Source of the DNA: Burhinus oedicnemus
Lineage: Eukaryota; Chordata; Aves; Charadriiformes; Burhinidae
Assembly (NCBI GenBank): GCA_008921705.1
Contig: VFFE01006977.1
Coordinates: 62,001-126,000, forward strand
Direction: 5' to 3'
DNA length: 64,000 nt
Position numbers and translations under genes: made by a program. Below the pieces are notes generated by a model. That model was not told the origin of the DNA, did not search any database, and worked only from the letters and a program-made list of their open reading frames with translations. Numbering within the stretch: position 1 is the stretch's first letter; each line of letters begins with the position of its first letter. This document shows positions 10,560 through 23,494 of this stretch, piece after piece.

Positions 10560-10765
10560 CTGCTTTTAACCCCATCCTGCCCACGTGGCCCCGACCACAG
10601 GAAGAGCCGTAGCTGCTGAGGAGATAACGGTGCACGGTCCCACCCAGCGCCACCCCGCAGCCCAACCGCAGCCGGCCCAGCCGTGGGGCGAGGGGCGGCC
10701 GCCGCCGAGCGCCGGAAGCACCGGGGGCCGTTGCAAAGCAGCCGGTTACGCTCTCCTGGGCTTTG
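10560..10765 (-). promoter_or_regulatory. Candidate mir-142 promoter with blood-cell type motifs
   Basis: CpG-rich block upstream of mir-142. Within 34 bases it holds a RUNX-type ACCACA (10,594-10,599), an overlapping ETS-type AGGAAG (10,599-10,604) and a GATA-type AGATAA (10,622-10,627). RUNX, ETS (PU.1) and GATA factors are known drivers of blood-cell genes, and mir-142 is blood-specific, so the cluster is in a sensible place. Short motifs like these also occur by chance. Confidence 0.4.
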
Positions 10766-11489
10766 CCGCTGAGAGCAACAAACATGTTTGTGCAAAAAAA
10801 AAAAAAAAGAAAGAAAAAAAAAAAGGCTGTTTGCACAGGGTGACAGTAACCTAATCCACCCCACCACCACCACCCCAGCTGCGTGGGGACCGGGATGGCC
10901 GCAGGGCTTCAACCGTGTCCCCTCACCCTATCCTGGTGGTGGGACCTGTGCAGGAGCAAGGTGTTCCTGACAAAGGAGGGAGCTTATGGAGGGGCCGGCG
11001 GGCCATGGCGGGGGTCTGCAGGATTGAGGGTGCTGCCCGGTGGTAGGGGCGACGCCGGCGACGCCGCGCGTGCCAGCGGGGTGTGAGCCCTAGACCTGCT
11101 CTTTAGGAAACGTGTTGCCCAAGAGACCTCCTGGAGCCTCCCGCCCGCTCCGTGCTCTGCAACACCGGACTTCCCCCGGCCCCGGGCAGCTGTAACGGCC
11201 GACCGGGATGGGAGAACCCTGGGAAGAACCCTGAAAGCCGGGTTTGCAGGGTTGGCACGCGCGGGTCACAGTGGCCGTCCCTGCCTGATGGCAGCGGGGC
11301 TGGAGCAGCCGCCGGATGCCGAGCAGGGAGATTTTGCACGGCCAGCACCGGAAACACACCCTGCCCCAGCACCGGGTGAAGCTGCCCATTAAAGTAGATT
11401 AAAAACTGGGAGCTGAGTCCCCAAAAGTGACCGTAAATGGGGCCGCATTGCTCCATGCAATGGTTTTCATGCGGTTCTGCAAAAGGCTC

Positions 11490-11680
11490 TTTTTTTAGGC
11501 CAACGCGATTCACTCTTTACATCGGTAATCTGGACGGAAACGTAAAAAAAAAGGAGACCAACCTACTGGTGAGGTTTGCAGAAGACAGGGGGAGAGCAAA
11601 GTCAAAAATAACTGCGCAGCAGCACAGTCAAGTGATTTGGCTTCGCAGCACGTGTGCTGGTGGCAGCGGGTGGAAGGGGC
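11490..11680 (+). mobile_element. Old CR1/L3-like LINE fragment, plus orientation
   Basis: Translation near 11,505-11,590 reads FTLYIGNLDGNVKKK followed by LLVRFAEDRG. This is a decayed form of the reverse-transcriptase segment ending in the F-ADD catalytic motif of CR1/L3-type LINEs; the ADD has become AED. Flanks give no further readable LINE sequence. Confidence 0.6.
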
Positions 11681-11689
11681 TTTGGCGGA

Positions 11690-14560
11690 GAGGGAGTTGG
11701 TTGGGAAACTCTTTCCAAACCGAGGTTGAACTGCTCAAGAGAGTTTCACTAGAAAAAAAAACACAAAACAAACCAAAAAAAGGCTGGAGAGAGCCCGTCT
11801 GCCTGCCCAGCCGGCCCCATCCCTGCGCCCCCAGCCCCCAGAGGGCTGCCCTGGCTCCCACCCTTCGCTGGGCCCATGCCCAGCTCCATCCCTTGTGGGC
11901 ACCAGGCTGGGGACATGATGCTCCCCATGCCGGTGAGAAATTCATCAGGGAAGCCTAAGCAGCCATGGATGATGCCTCCACAGGGTCCGTTTGGCAGCGG
12001 ACACAGCTCCGACCCAGGAGAGCATCCCTCTGTCTCACTGCAGCCATGTGGCAAGCGGCTCCTCGCCGGCACCAGAGGCCACCACGTGCACGGCTGGTCC
12101 CACATGGAGCTGGGCTAGGTGCCTCCTGGGCTCCCCGAATTAGCCCTCCTGGGGACACCTGAAATGTAGTGAGCAGGTTGTTCCTCACCCACAGACCCCC
12201 CTGCAGATGGTGCCCAGTGCTGTCGGCCACCTCGGTGCCATGGGATGGTCCCCAGCAGTGGTGGGTGCCATCGTGGCGGGGGGTCAGAGTCGTACATGGC
12301 AACTGTGCTCTTACAGCAAAGCTGAGGAGCCTTTTTCGGGGCAGCCGGTGGGAGCTTTGGTCCCAGAGGTGCTGCTGAGGGACCTTTTCCCCGTGCTCCG
12401 GGGTCGAGGCCACGTTTCTTGCGGCGTGCCTTGCTCCGACCCCCGGCCGGCCCCTGCTAAATGCAGAGTGCCGGGAGGCAGGGGGTGACGGTGAGAAGCC
12501 AGGCCCTTCGTGGGAATTCGCAGACTATCCTAAGTGTTGGAGAAAAGGTCCGTTTAACTCTAACCGCATCGCAAAGCAAGACGAAGATGTGTTTCCTAAA
12601 GGCGGCAGCTGAGAGAGACCGCACCGGGGCTGGCGGAGGGAAAGATGTCAGGGGGAGGGCGAAGCACGTGGCCGCTGCCGGGGGACGCTGCGGGGAAAGA
12701 GCCGTGCCCTCCCAAAACGGGGCTCTGCACCCGCTGGGTGCCGAGGAGCCGTGCGGAAGGGCCACGGGCGCCTTCCCGGCAGGGAAGTGGGGGAGGCGAT
12801 GCTTCCTCTTTCCCTGGCCCAGCACGGACGGGGGGGACATGACATTTTTGGGTGTCCCGAGTTGGTTTCCGTCTGCCATCGGCAGCCACCCGCCGCCTGT
12901 GCTGCCTCTCGGAAAGGAGGAAATCAGCAGATCTGGTTCCTCGGGCTCAGACGAGGAGGTCTGAAAGTCTCCAACTGATGATGAACTTACCACGTCTCCC
13001 GGCCATTGGTTAATTTTACTGACCGGCAAACGAGGCTGCGGGAATTTCTACCCCAGCCCTTGGCCCCTCTTCGCTGGTCCGGCTCCGCTCGCTATTCCCG
13101 GCTAAAATAGCTCCCAAAGGGCTGAGAGCACAGAGGCTTTTTGGGGTTGGAGGAGGCTGAAATAGTTGCGTTTTCTCCCCCAGGGTGGAGAGTGCCCGGT
13201 CCCCAGCGCTCCCGAGGCCCCTCTCTGCACCCTGGGACTTGCCGATGGACCCTCGGGGTGCTGGGTGCTGCTGCTCCCCGGGGTGCAGCTCCCCGACCCA
13301 AACCCTCTCCCACGGTGGCACCGCTCCCCGGCTCTTCCCTCCCCTCGTCTGGGGGCACCCAGATGCGGGTCGGACACCCGCCACATCCCCGTGCACCCAG
13401 GGCTGCCACCCCGTCTTCGCTCTGTATTGAGCACCGGGTGTGCGTTGCCACTGCCACCCCCCGGGACCTGGGCTCCCCGCGGGACACCGGCTGTTGCTTT
13501 TCCAGTAACTCTCCCAGTATCGGCCAGTGCAGGGGAGCGGGAGCCGGGGGCTCGGGGGGCAGCAGCGCCGCCGGCCCACGGGCAGGGGGAAGGGCCCTTG
13601 TCGGGCGGCGCAGCCCGGGCGCTGCGAAAGCGCTGATATTTCTTATCGCGCCTTGCAGCAACTTCCCCTCCTTGCCTGTGGTCGCTGCGCTCGCTGCACA
13701 CAGGGGAAGTGGCGGCCAGGCCGGCTGCCTTCGGCCTGCGCCCTGTTTAAAGGGGACAAACTCCTGCCGGCGCCCTGGCCGGCGGAGCCAGCTCTGTGCC
13801 GGGGGCTGGCCAGCCATGCCCAGGTGGCTCCCATCCATCCGGCATCGCCTCGCGTGAGAGCTGCGCTTGGAGGAGGAAGAGGAAGGAGGTGGTCTCACCC
13901 AAAGTCTCCCCGAGCCCCCTCTGCTGCCCTGGGGCCAGTGGGAAAGGGAGGTCTGCTAGCCACTAGGTCCACAGCCCCAGTGGCACAGGCAGCCCGTAGC
14001 GTCTCTCGGCCACCGTTGTGCCAGACCCCAACAGAGCTACTGGGCCCCAGTCGTGTCACTGTTGACCCTGAAGCCTAATGACTGCGTTCCCAACACAGGC
14101 CGCTTCTGAGAACAGGGGCAGAGGCACAGGGACGGGCACAGCAAGGGGGTGACCTCGAAAAAGACCCCTGGGACAAGAGGGCTCCGACCTGGCAACGCTC
14201 CTGGAGAGCGTGGGAGGGCTGCTGCCGCACCACAAAAATCGAGGGTGCCAAAACCAGCTCCCGAGAGCTTTTTGGATGGGCAGAGCATCGATCACCGCTG
14301 TCCTGCCGGGCACAACGGGCCACAAGGACGAACTGCAGCACCTGTGGCACGGCCGAGCGCCCACCTCTGCGCCCAAAAGAGAGGGGCTGCCGTGCCCGCG
14401 GGGCTGGGCTCGGGGTGAGCCCCATCGGGCTGAGCCACGCTTCACCGCCGGGCAGCAGGATGCCGGCGCTGGGCGGGATGCTGGGGCGGGCTCCCGGCCT
14501 GACCCCGCTGCCCACACCCTGCCTGTTCCCCTGGGAAGCGCCGCTGCCGGCGGGGCCGGG
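11690..14560. other. GC-rich intergenic sequence, no recognised gene
   Basis: Long open frames occur on both strands (for example about 270 codons on the minus strand at 13.1-13.9 kb). They are Gly/Pro/Arg/Ala-rich, overlap each other and show no domain, so they reflect GC content. The stretch lies between mir-142 and SUPT4H1. Confidence 0.5.
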
Positions 14561-14569
14561 TTTGGAGCG

Positions 14570-14830
14570 AGGCCGTTAAAAGTGAGTCAACTAGAAACTG
14601 CCGGGTGAAACAGGCGGCGAGCGGGAGGCAAATGAGAGCGCGAAGGGAAACCTCAAAAAGCCGAAGTGACGCGCCGGGGCGGGCGCGAGGGGACACACGG
14701 GTTAACACGGGCGCCTCGCTTTGCCCATATATAGACAAATCGTGGCCCGTCTGCGCCAATGACGGGCGCGGGACCGTTGGGCCGGCGCCAGCGGGGCACA
14801 AAGTGCCCCGTCATTTTCCATGTCACCTGC
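14570..14830. promoter_or_regulatory. Promoter- or enhancer-like CpG patch
   Basis: CpG-dense patch with an AP-1/MAF-type TGAGTCA (14,583-14,589), a TATA/CArG-like CCATATATAG (14,725-14,734) and a CCAAT box (14,756-14,760). The grouping suggests a regulatory element in the interval between mir-142 and SUPT4H1. The arrangement does not clearly fit a promoter in either direction, and no exon was found on either side. Confidence 0.3.
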
Positions 14831-14839
14831 TGCAACCGG

Positions 14840-17800
14840 TCTCGCAGGTGGGGGAAGGGAAGGCCGTGGGTTGGGGGGCCCCCAGCGCCCCCAGGGAGGC
14901 CCCCACCATGGCACCCGGTGCTGCACTGCGGCGGCACAGATGGGCGGCTCCTGTTTTTCCTCCTTTCTGCCTTAATCCAAGGGTTGCGCAACTTCCCAGG
15001 GTGCTCGGCGCCAGGGTGGGCCCATCTGGGAGGAAGGATGCTCGAGGATGGAGCCCGGCAGCGATTCAGGGAAGGAGGGATGAAAGCCGCCCTGCCGGGC
15101 TGCGGACCTCCCGGGGCAGGATGGGCTCAGGAGAGGAGAGGCTGAGCTCTGTGGTGACAGTCCCTCCTTTGCCAGTGGTCTCTGGCCCCCCCAGGACATG
15201 GTGTGGGAAGAGCTGAGCCCCTCCGAGGTCCAGAGACCCCGAGGAGTGGGGACAGGCACCCAGGGCTGCCAGGAAGCATCTCCCCAAACCTGGCGCTGAT
15301 GGCACCTCTCCAGAGCGGGCTGGGCCAGGCCATGCTGGGCCAGCAGTATCAGAGCCCCCAGCCCAGCTGAGGGGCCAGATCACGTAGCCACCGGGGCGTG
15401 CTGACACCCTGCCCTGCACCACACGCCCAGGCTCTTTGGGGACCCACCGGAGGAGGTGCGATGTCCTCGTCTGGTGCATGTCCCAGAGCTCTGCCTGGGC
15501 GCTCAGCAGCTCCTCCGTGACTGCCCGTGCAGGAGGACCATTCCCATGGAGGGGACAAAGCCCCTTCCAGCCCAGCACGTGCTTTGGACAGAGCCTGGGT
15601 GATGCACATCTGGCCAGGAAGAGGAAGGACAAGCGCCACCTGGGATGCAGGAGGTCCAGGAGATCTGGGGATGGGGTAGGTACTGTCAGGTTCCCAAATC
15701 CTTCCTGTGACTTCAGCTGTGGTCTTGCTTTGTCATTTTTCCCTAAGGAAACGCACCCTCAGCACCCCCAGAGACCTCCACCATTGGGGCAAGACCCCAT
15801 TCTGCGCCACCAGCCCTTGGTGTCACCCCTTCCCGTGATGCAGAGCTGCAGGAGCAGACCAGGGAGGTGACAGGTCTCAGCCTAGAGGAGGTTTGGGACC
15901 CTCCACCAGCTTCTTGTGTCCCCCAGCCACCAAAACCCCAACTCTGTCGGCAGACCAGTGGGTTTAGAGGGGTCCACCATGAAGCAGCCAATGTGGCCTC
16001 TTTGCAGACAGCAGTAGGCGTGCAAGGGGTGGCAGTACCTTCTTTTGCAGGCCCTTCTTCAGGAGCCGATGGCCCACCAGCCTGCCTCTCCTCCACAAAG
16101 CAGAGCCTCCTCCCTCCACTGCAATTCCTGAGGGGCAAACACCCAGGGGACCCACCATACATCAGAGCTCCCTGTTTTTCCTGCAGAGCCCCTCAGCGGA
16201 GAATACATCCCGGTTCCTCGCCCACCCACCTCCATCGCCAGTGCACCAGGAACCCCTTGGGATGGCGCACGTGGCAGCCGTGCTGCCTTTCTGCCACGCT
16301 TTGGAAGCTTTCGTAGCTGCTCGCACCTCCAAAACCGGCACCCGTCCCCTCCGCAGCCCATCCAAACAGCTGCTGCTGAAAGCTGGCCATGAGCCCCCTC
16401 CTCTTCCCACCGCATCGGACACGCCTGGGTGCCTCGGTGCTTCTGCCCGCAGGCCCTGACGCAGAGGTGATGGGCAGGATGGGCCACCCGTTGACGGCGC
16501 GCACCGCGCCTTTGCCATCCTCGTTCCAGCGGTGTTTCACCCCGGCCCTGGGCACGCAGCACGGGTACCGGGAGGACAACCCAGGTCGTCTTCCCCCGCA
16601 CCTCCACCCTGCCGAGGTCTCCTCGGCCGCTTGCCAAGGAAAACAGTTTTAAGCTGGGGTTTATTTGGGGTTTTTCCCCCCCCCGCCCCGCACCTACCAC
16701 CGCAGGTCTCCGCACCCCTGCAGTAACCAGCCCCGCCCCTGGCCCGGCTGAGAGGCAGCCGGGGAAGTCCAGGTTCACACGCTGGAAGGCGGCGAGTGAA
16801 AGCGGATTTAGGGTGAAACAGGACTGATGCTGCTGCAGCCGGCCCCGGGCAGCACCTCTGCCTGCTGCCCTTCGCACCAGCACGGAGGTCACAACGGGGG
16901 AGGACGCCACGGCGTGCGCAGAGCATCCACGGGAGCCAAACTGGGGGTGGGGGGGTGTCACCCCGCTCACCCTCAGCCCCCCCTTGGCCGGAGCTCGACA
17001 CACTCTCACACCCGTCCCCCTTCATCCGAAGCCCAACTTGCCCGAGCTACAAGCCAAAGGCCAACGCGAGCTGCCTTCGTGCCGGCGGGGTGGGCAGCGG
17101 CGTGGGTGGGCGGGCAGGTCCCCCATGCGTTGGGGCCCCCGCGCAGGTGGGGACGGCTCGGCCGGGCATTTCCCAGCGCCGCCGGCAGCTGCTTCACGGA
17201 GAAGCACCGTGTGCTCTGCGGTTTTGGAAAGTCACTTTTCTCACCCGGAGGGAGAGCCGGGGTATCGGTTCTCAAAACCCGCAGGGAGAAATCCACTGGC
17301 CCGTGGTTCCTGCCCCGGCCCCCCGCTGCCAGGCTGCTGCGGGTGCCAAACCTGCCGGATTTTTCAGGCCTGGCTGAAATATTTTAGCGTCATTTGGTGC
17401 AGGGGGAGGAGCCATCTTAAATTGACTCAGATCTACAGCTCCCTGCCCGCTCGACGCTTTCTCTCCCCGTTACAGCCCGGGCTGCCGCCGCCGCACATTT
17501 TTTCCTCCAATTTTTTCAACGTGAGAGCTGCCTGACCTACTTTTCTTAGCAAATAAAGCTCCGCATCCGTTGTTTGCTTTTTTGCCGCTACAAAACCCTG
17601 GCAGCTCCAGGGCCGGTGTCTAACCGAAACGTTCATTTCGGGTGCTTTGCAGAGGTCCGACGCGCAGCTCCGGCAGCCTGGGAGCAACGCATCACCTGGG
17701 CGGCGTGGGCTGGGAGATGCGGTGCCCGCGTGGGCGAGCGAGCAAGCGCGCAGGGAAGAGGCTCGCCCAGGCAGCCCCATTAGAGGCACCGGCTTCTCGG

Positions 17801-20270
17801 AAGCGCCGCGAGCCGCTGCGGGCAGAGGAGGTGCAGCTCGCTCTGAAAGACCACCGGTGCTCAGCCCGTCGGCCTCGCCGCTCCGGCTCTATTGCACTTG
17901 CGCTGCGGCCGCCGCCGGTCGTAGCTCTGTATAAGCCGGAGTGGCTGCACTTCTTAGCAAGGGGTGAGGTCCCTGGGGGGTTTGCAAGTCCCCTCACTTT
18001 CCCCGAGAGGCACAGTGACAGTGCACGCTGCTCCCTGGGGACAATCTCCTAAGCCAAGCTCCCAGGGCTGGGCAGTGACGGTGTTACTGCAGCATCCCGG
18101 GAGGGGTGACGGGAACCACCGTGCCCATGGACCCAGGCCCAGGGCCCTGCACAGAGCCCTCTTGTCACCTCCTCTGCACCGTGGGGCCATGGGACAAGGT
18201 GGCCTGGGACTGGGGAAGGGGTGCTGACGTGCCTCCAGCTTCGGAGCAGCTCCAGCATGGCCATCCCCGTCCCTGGAGCCAGGGAAGGGGGACACAACCT
18301 GGGAAACTGGTAGGGAGCAAAAGGCACTGTGAAACGCAGCGGGAAATGGAGATGTGCCTCAGGTCTCTCTTGCTCACGTCCCTCTCCAGGAGCTTCACCC
18401 CCCCCTTCCGCAGGCTCCAGCCCCGCTCCACAAAGCCCTGCTGCCACCCCGTGGCACGGGAAGGGTGAAGCTTCGAGGGCTGGCCGTGGCCAGGGTGATT
18501 GTCCTCCATCATCCCCACCATCCTTCCAACCTGGCTGGAGCCAAAACCTCACTCCCCAGACCCAGCTCCCTCCAGCGGGAGGAAGAGCTGCCCAGCTCAT
18601 CCTCCCTGATCCCTTTCAACCTGAACCTTGTCAGCTCTTCTCAAGCCCACACGGCTGCCCAGGCTGCAGCTTTCCGGGACTGTTCCCCAGGGGACAAAGA
18701 CACCCCGGGGAGATCCCAGCTCACCCCGTGCCTCTCACAGCACAGCCAGGATGAAACCACCCTCCAGGGCCCGCAGGTCCATGCCCAAGATGTCCAAACC
18801 TGAGCACCCTGCAGAGTCACACCCTGGGCTGACGGGACAGTCGCACCTCTTACCCGCAGACCTGACCTACCGGCCATTTCCAAGGTACATCTGCCCAGTC
18901 TCTGCAACCAAGCAAGCCTGGAGGATAATTATCAGGTAATTCAAGTGCTTTGGAGGTTCACCAGGGATGTGTGAAAGCCACGGCCAGCTCCCTCCCCTGC
19001 CCGAGGACGTGAACCTGCTGCTCCATCTTCCCAAGAGGAGGCTCTAGGAACCTCCAGGCCAGGGGCTGAAGCACTCTCAGCTCTTCCCACAAAAGGTGAT
19101 CTGCACCTGGAGGCATCTGCTGGAGCCCAGAGCCCACCACCACTGTGACTTGGCCTGGTCTGCACCCAGCAAATACTCTGGACTTCAGCATCATGTCTCC
19201 CAAGTCCCCAAGAGAAACGTGGTTGAAGACGTCTTTCTCCACAGTGTCTCGTCTCAACTAACGCTGCAGCCCCGCTGTGCTCACGGCAATCTCCAGCTGC
19301 ACGTCTGCTCCGGAACCCCGCAGGAAGCCATGCTCTGGCTGACCCGCAGCGCTCGGGACTTTTTTCAGGGCCAGCTCTACAAAGCAGAGCAGGACAGAGC
19401 ACGTTGACCACGCACTCCTGCCACTGTCACTCCCCAACAGCGATGCATTCCCTTCTCTGCAGCTGCTTTCGCCCCAGATCAAATGCAGTTTTCAGGCTGC
19501 ATTGGTTTCCCACTATTTGCCTAGAGAAAACAAAAATTGGGCTTTCCAGCTACAGGATTATCTCAGAAAAAAAAAAAAAAGCACTTATTTCACAGGGCTA
19601 CTGACCTAGGACTCTGCCCTTGGACAAGGCACCTTTGTGATTGGTGGCTGCTGCTGAACTGGGACAAAAGAAATTAAGCAGGAGCCATCAGCTAAGGAGA
19701 CCCTGTCTCTCAGGAGCCCGTGCAATGCAAACACTACCCAAGCTGACGCTCACGACGTGCAGTGACAGCCAGACCTCTGCGAACAGGAGGCTGGATGGGC
19801 ATTTCCACCTCTGTTTGCCCATCCCTCCCCTCTGCAAGGCCTGGTGCTGCTTCCCAACCACACCAGCAACAGGCTCATCTCCCTCTGCCTGCCCTGGAGG
19901 TCAGCAATGGCCAGTTGAAGGTTCTTCAAGCGTGCTTCCATGTCCCTTGTACAGGACCCTGCGGGGCCAGGGCACCGTGACCTCCAGATAACTACCTCCA
20001 CATGAAATACTTAACATCATCTCACCTGTTCCATCCAGCTGTGAGCTGTAAAGCACAAATTGCTAGTCTGCTTGTTCCCTCAGTGAAGGACACCCCAGTT
20101 CAGCCAGGGCAGGATACCCTTTCCAGACAGGAATGTGGTCCACAGCATAAGAAGTGATGGCAATCGCAGGCTCCGAACAGTTTGGCAGGCAGGGGGCTGA
20201 GTGCGAAACCCCTCACCACACCATCCGCGCCCTGCAGCGGGTGAAACTAGTGCCTGAGCATACAAGTTGG
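14840..20270. other. Intergenic sequence downstream of SUPT4H1, no recognised gene
   Basis: GC-rich to 18.3 kb, then of average composition. Near 17.40-17.43 kb a YY1-like GCCATCTT lies next to an AP-1-like TGACTCA, again compatible with a regulatory element. No frame has a recognisable domain, and no RNA gene or clear transposable element was seen. Confidence 0.45.
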
Positions 20271-20295
20271 ACTCGACCCTGACCAAGGAGCAAGT

Positions 20296-20301
20296 TTTAT
20301 T
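20296..20301 (-). terminator. SUPT4H1 poly(A) signal
   Basis: Minus-strand AATAAA (plus strand TTTATT), 338 bases after the SUPT4H1 stop codon. It is a canonical hexamer and predicts cleavage near 20,280. Confidence 0.75.
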
Positions 20302-20638
20302 GAAATATTTACACAGCTAGTCCCTTATCCCAGCTCTCCTCTTTCCCACACCGACTGTAAAAAAGCTTGTGCATCACCATTAAACACCACTCTCCCAGAC
20401 CTGCTCCCGCCCTCCCCCTTATCAAGGCTCAAAAAGGTTTCGGCGGTCTGTGCGGGCAGACCGTGGTACGGCAGAGTCCAGAGGTACTGAGCCAGAGGAG
20501 CCGAGCCAGCAAGCTCCCTCTGAGTCCAGGCTCACTTTCCCACATGCTAAAGTTAAAAGCTTCCGGAGCAGTGCCCCACGTGCCCGCTGCCCGTCCCAAC
20601 GCAGCACCGGGGAATCCTCCAGGCAGCACAAAAGCCCC

Positions 20639-23475
<2,837 letters not shown>

Positions 23476-23488
23476 AAAATCCAAAGGA

Positions 23489-23494
23489 TTTATT
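23489..23494 (-). terminator. Distal RNF43 poly(A) signal (candidate)
   Basis: Minus-strand AATAAA at the end of an AT-rich, 3'-UTR-like stretch (23,470-23,860). It is only about 135 bases from the SUPT4H1 start codon. In human the two genes are also close neighbours in tandem. Confidence 0.5.

Larger units (their letters stand above)
8121..10640 (-). ncRNA. Inferred mir-142 primary transcript
   Basis: Inferred transcription unit for mir-142. A GC-rich promoter-like block lies at 10.56-10.76 kb, the hairpin follows about 2 kb downstream, and a minus-strand AATAAA follows at 8,121-8,126. A consensus donor CAG|GTAAGG (last exon base 10,227) could make the transcript spliced, although the mammalian primary transcript is usually described as short and unspliced. 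Both tandem arrays (8.89-9.96 kb and 10.36-10.53 kb) would lie inside it. Ends are approximate. No protein is expected from it: the long minus-strand open frame through 10.0-10.8 kb is produced by the repeats. Confidence 0.4.

Noticed and set aside
10042..10836. 264-codon open frame on the minus strand near mir-142
   Set aside because: It runs through a poly-A tract (poly-Phe) and the 20-bp minisatellite. Composition is repeat-driven and there is no domain.
13092..13898. 268-codon minus-strand frame and overlapping plus-strand frames
   Set aside because: Frames are open on both strands at once because of high GC. They are Pro/Gly/Arg/Ala-rich with no domain or splice context.
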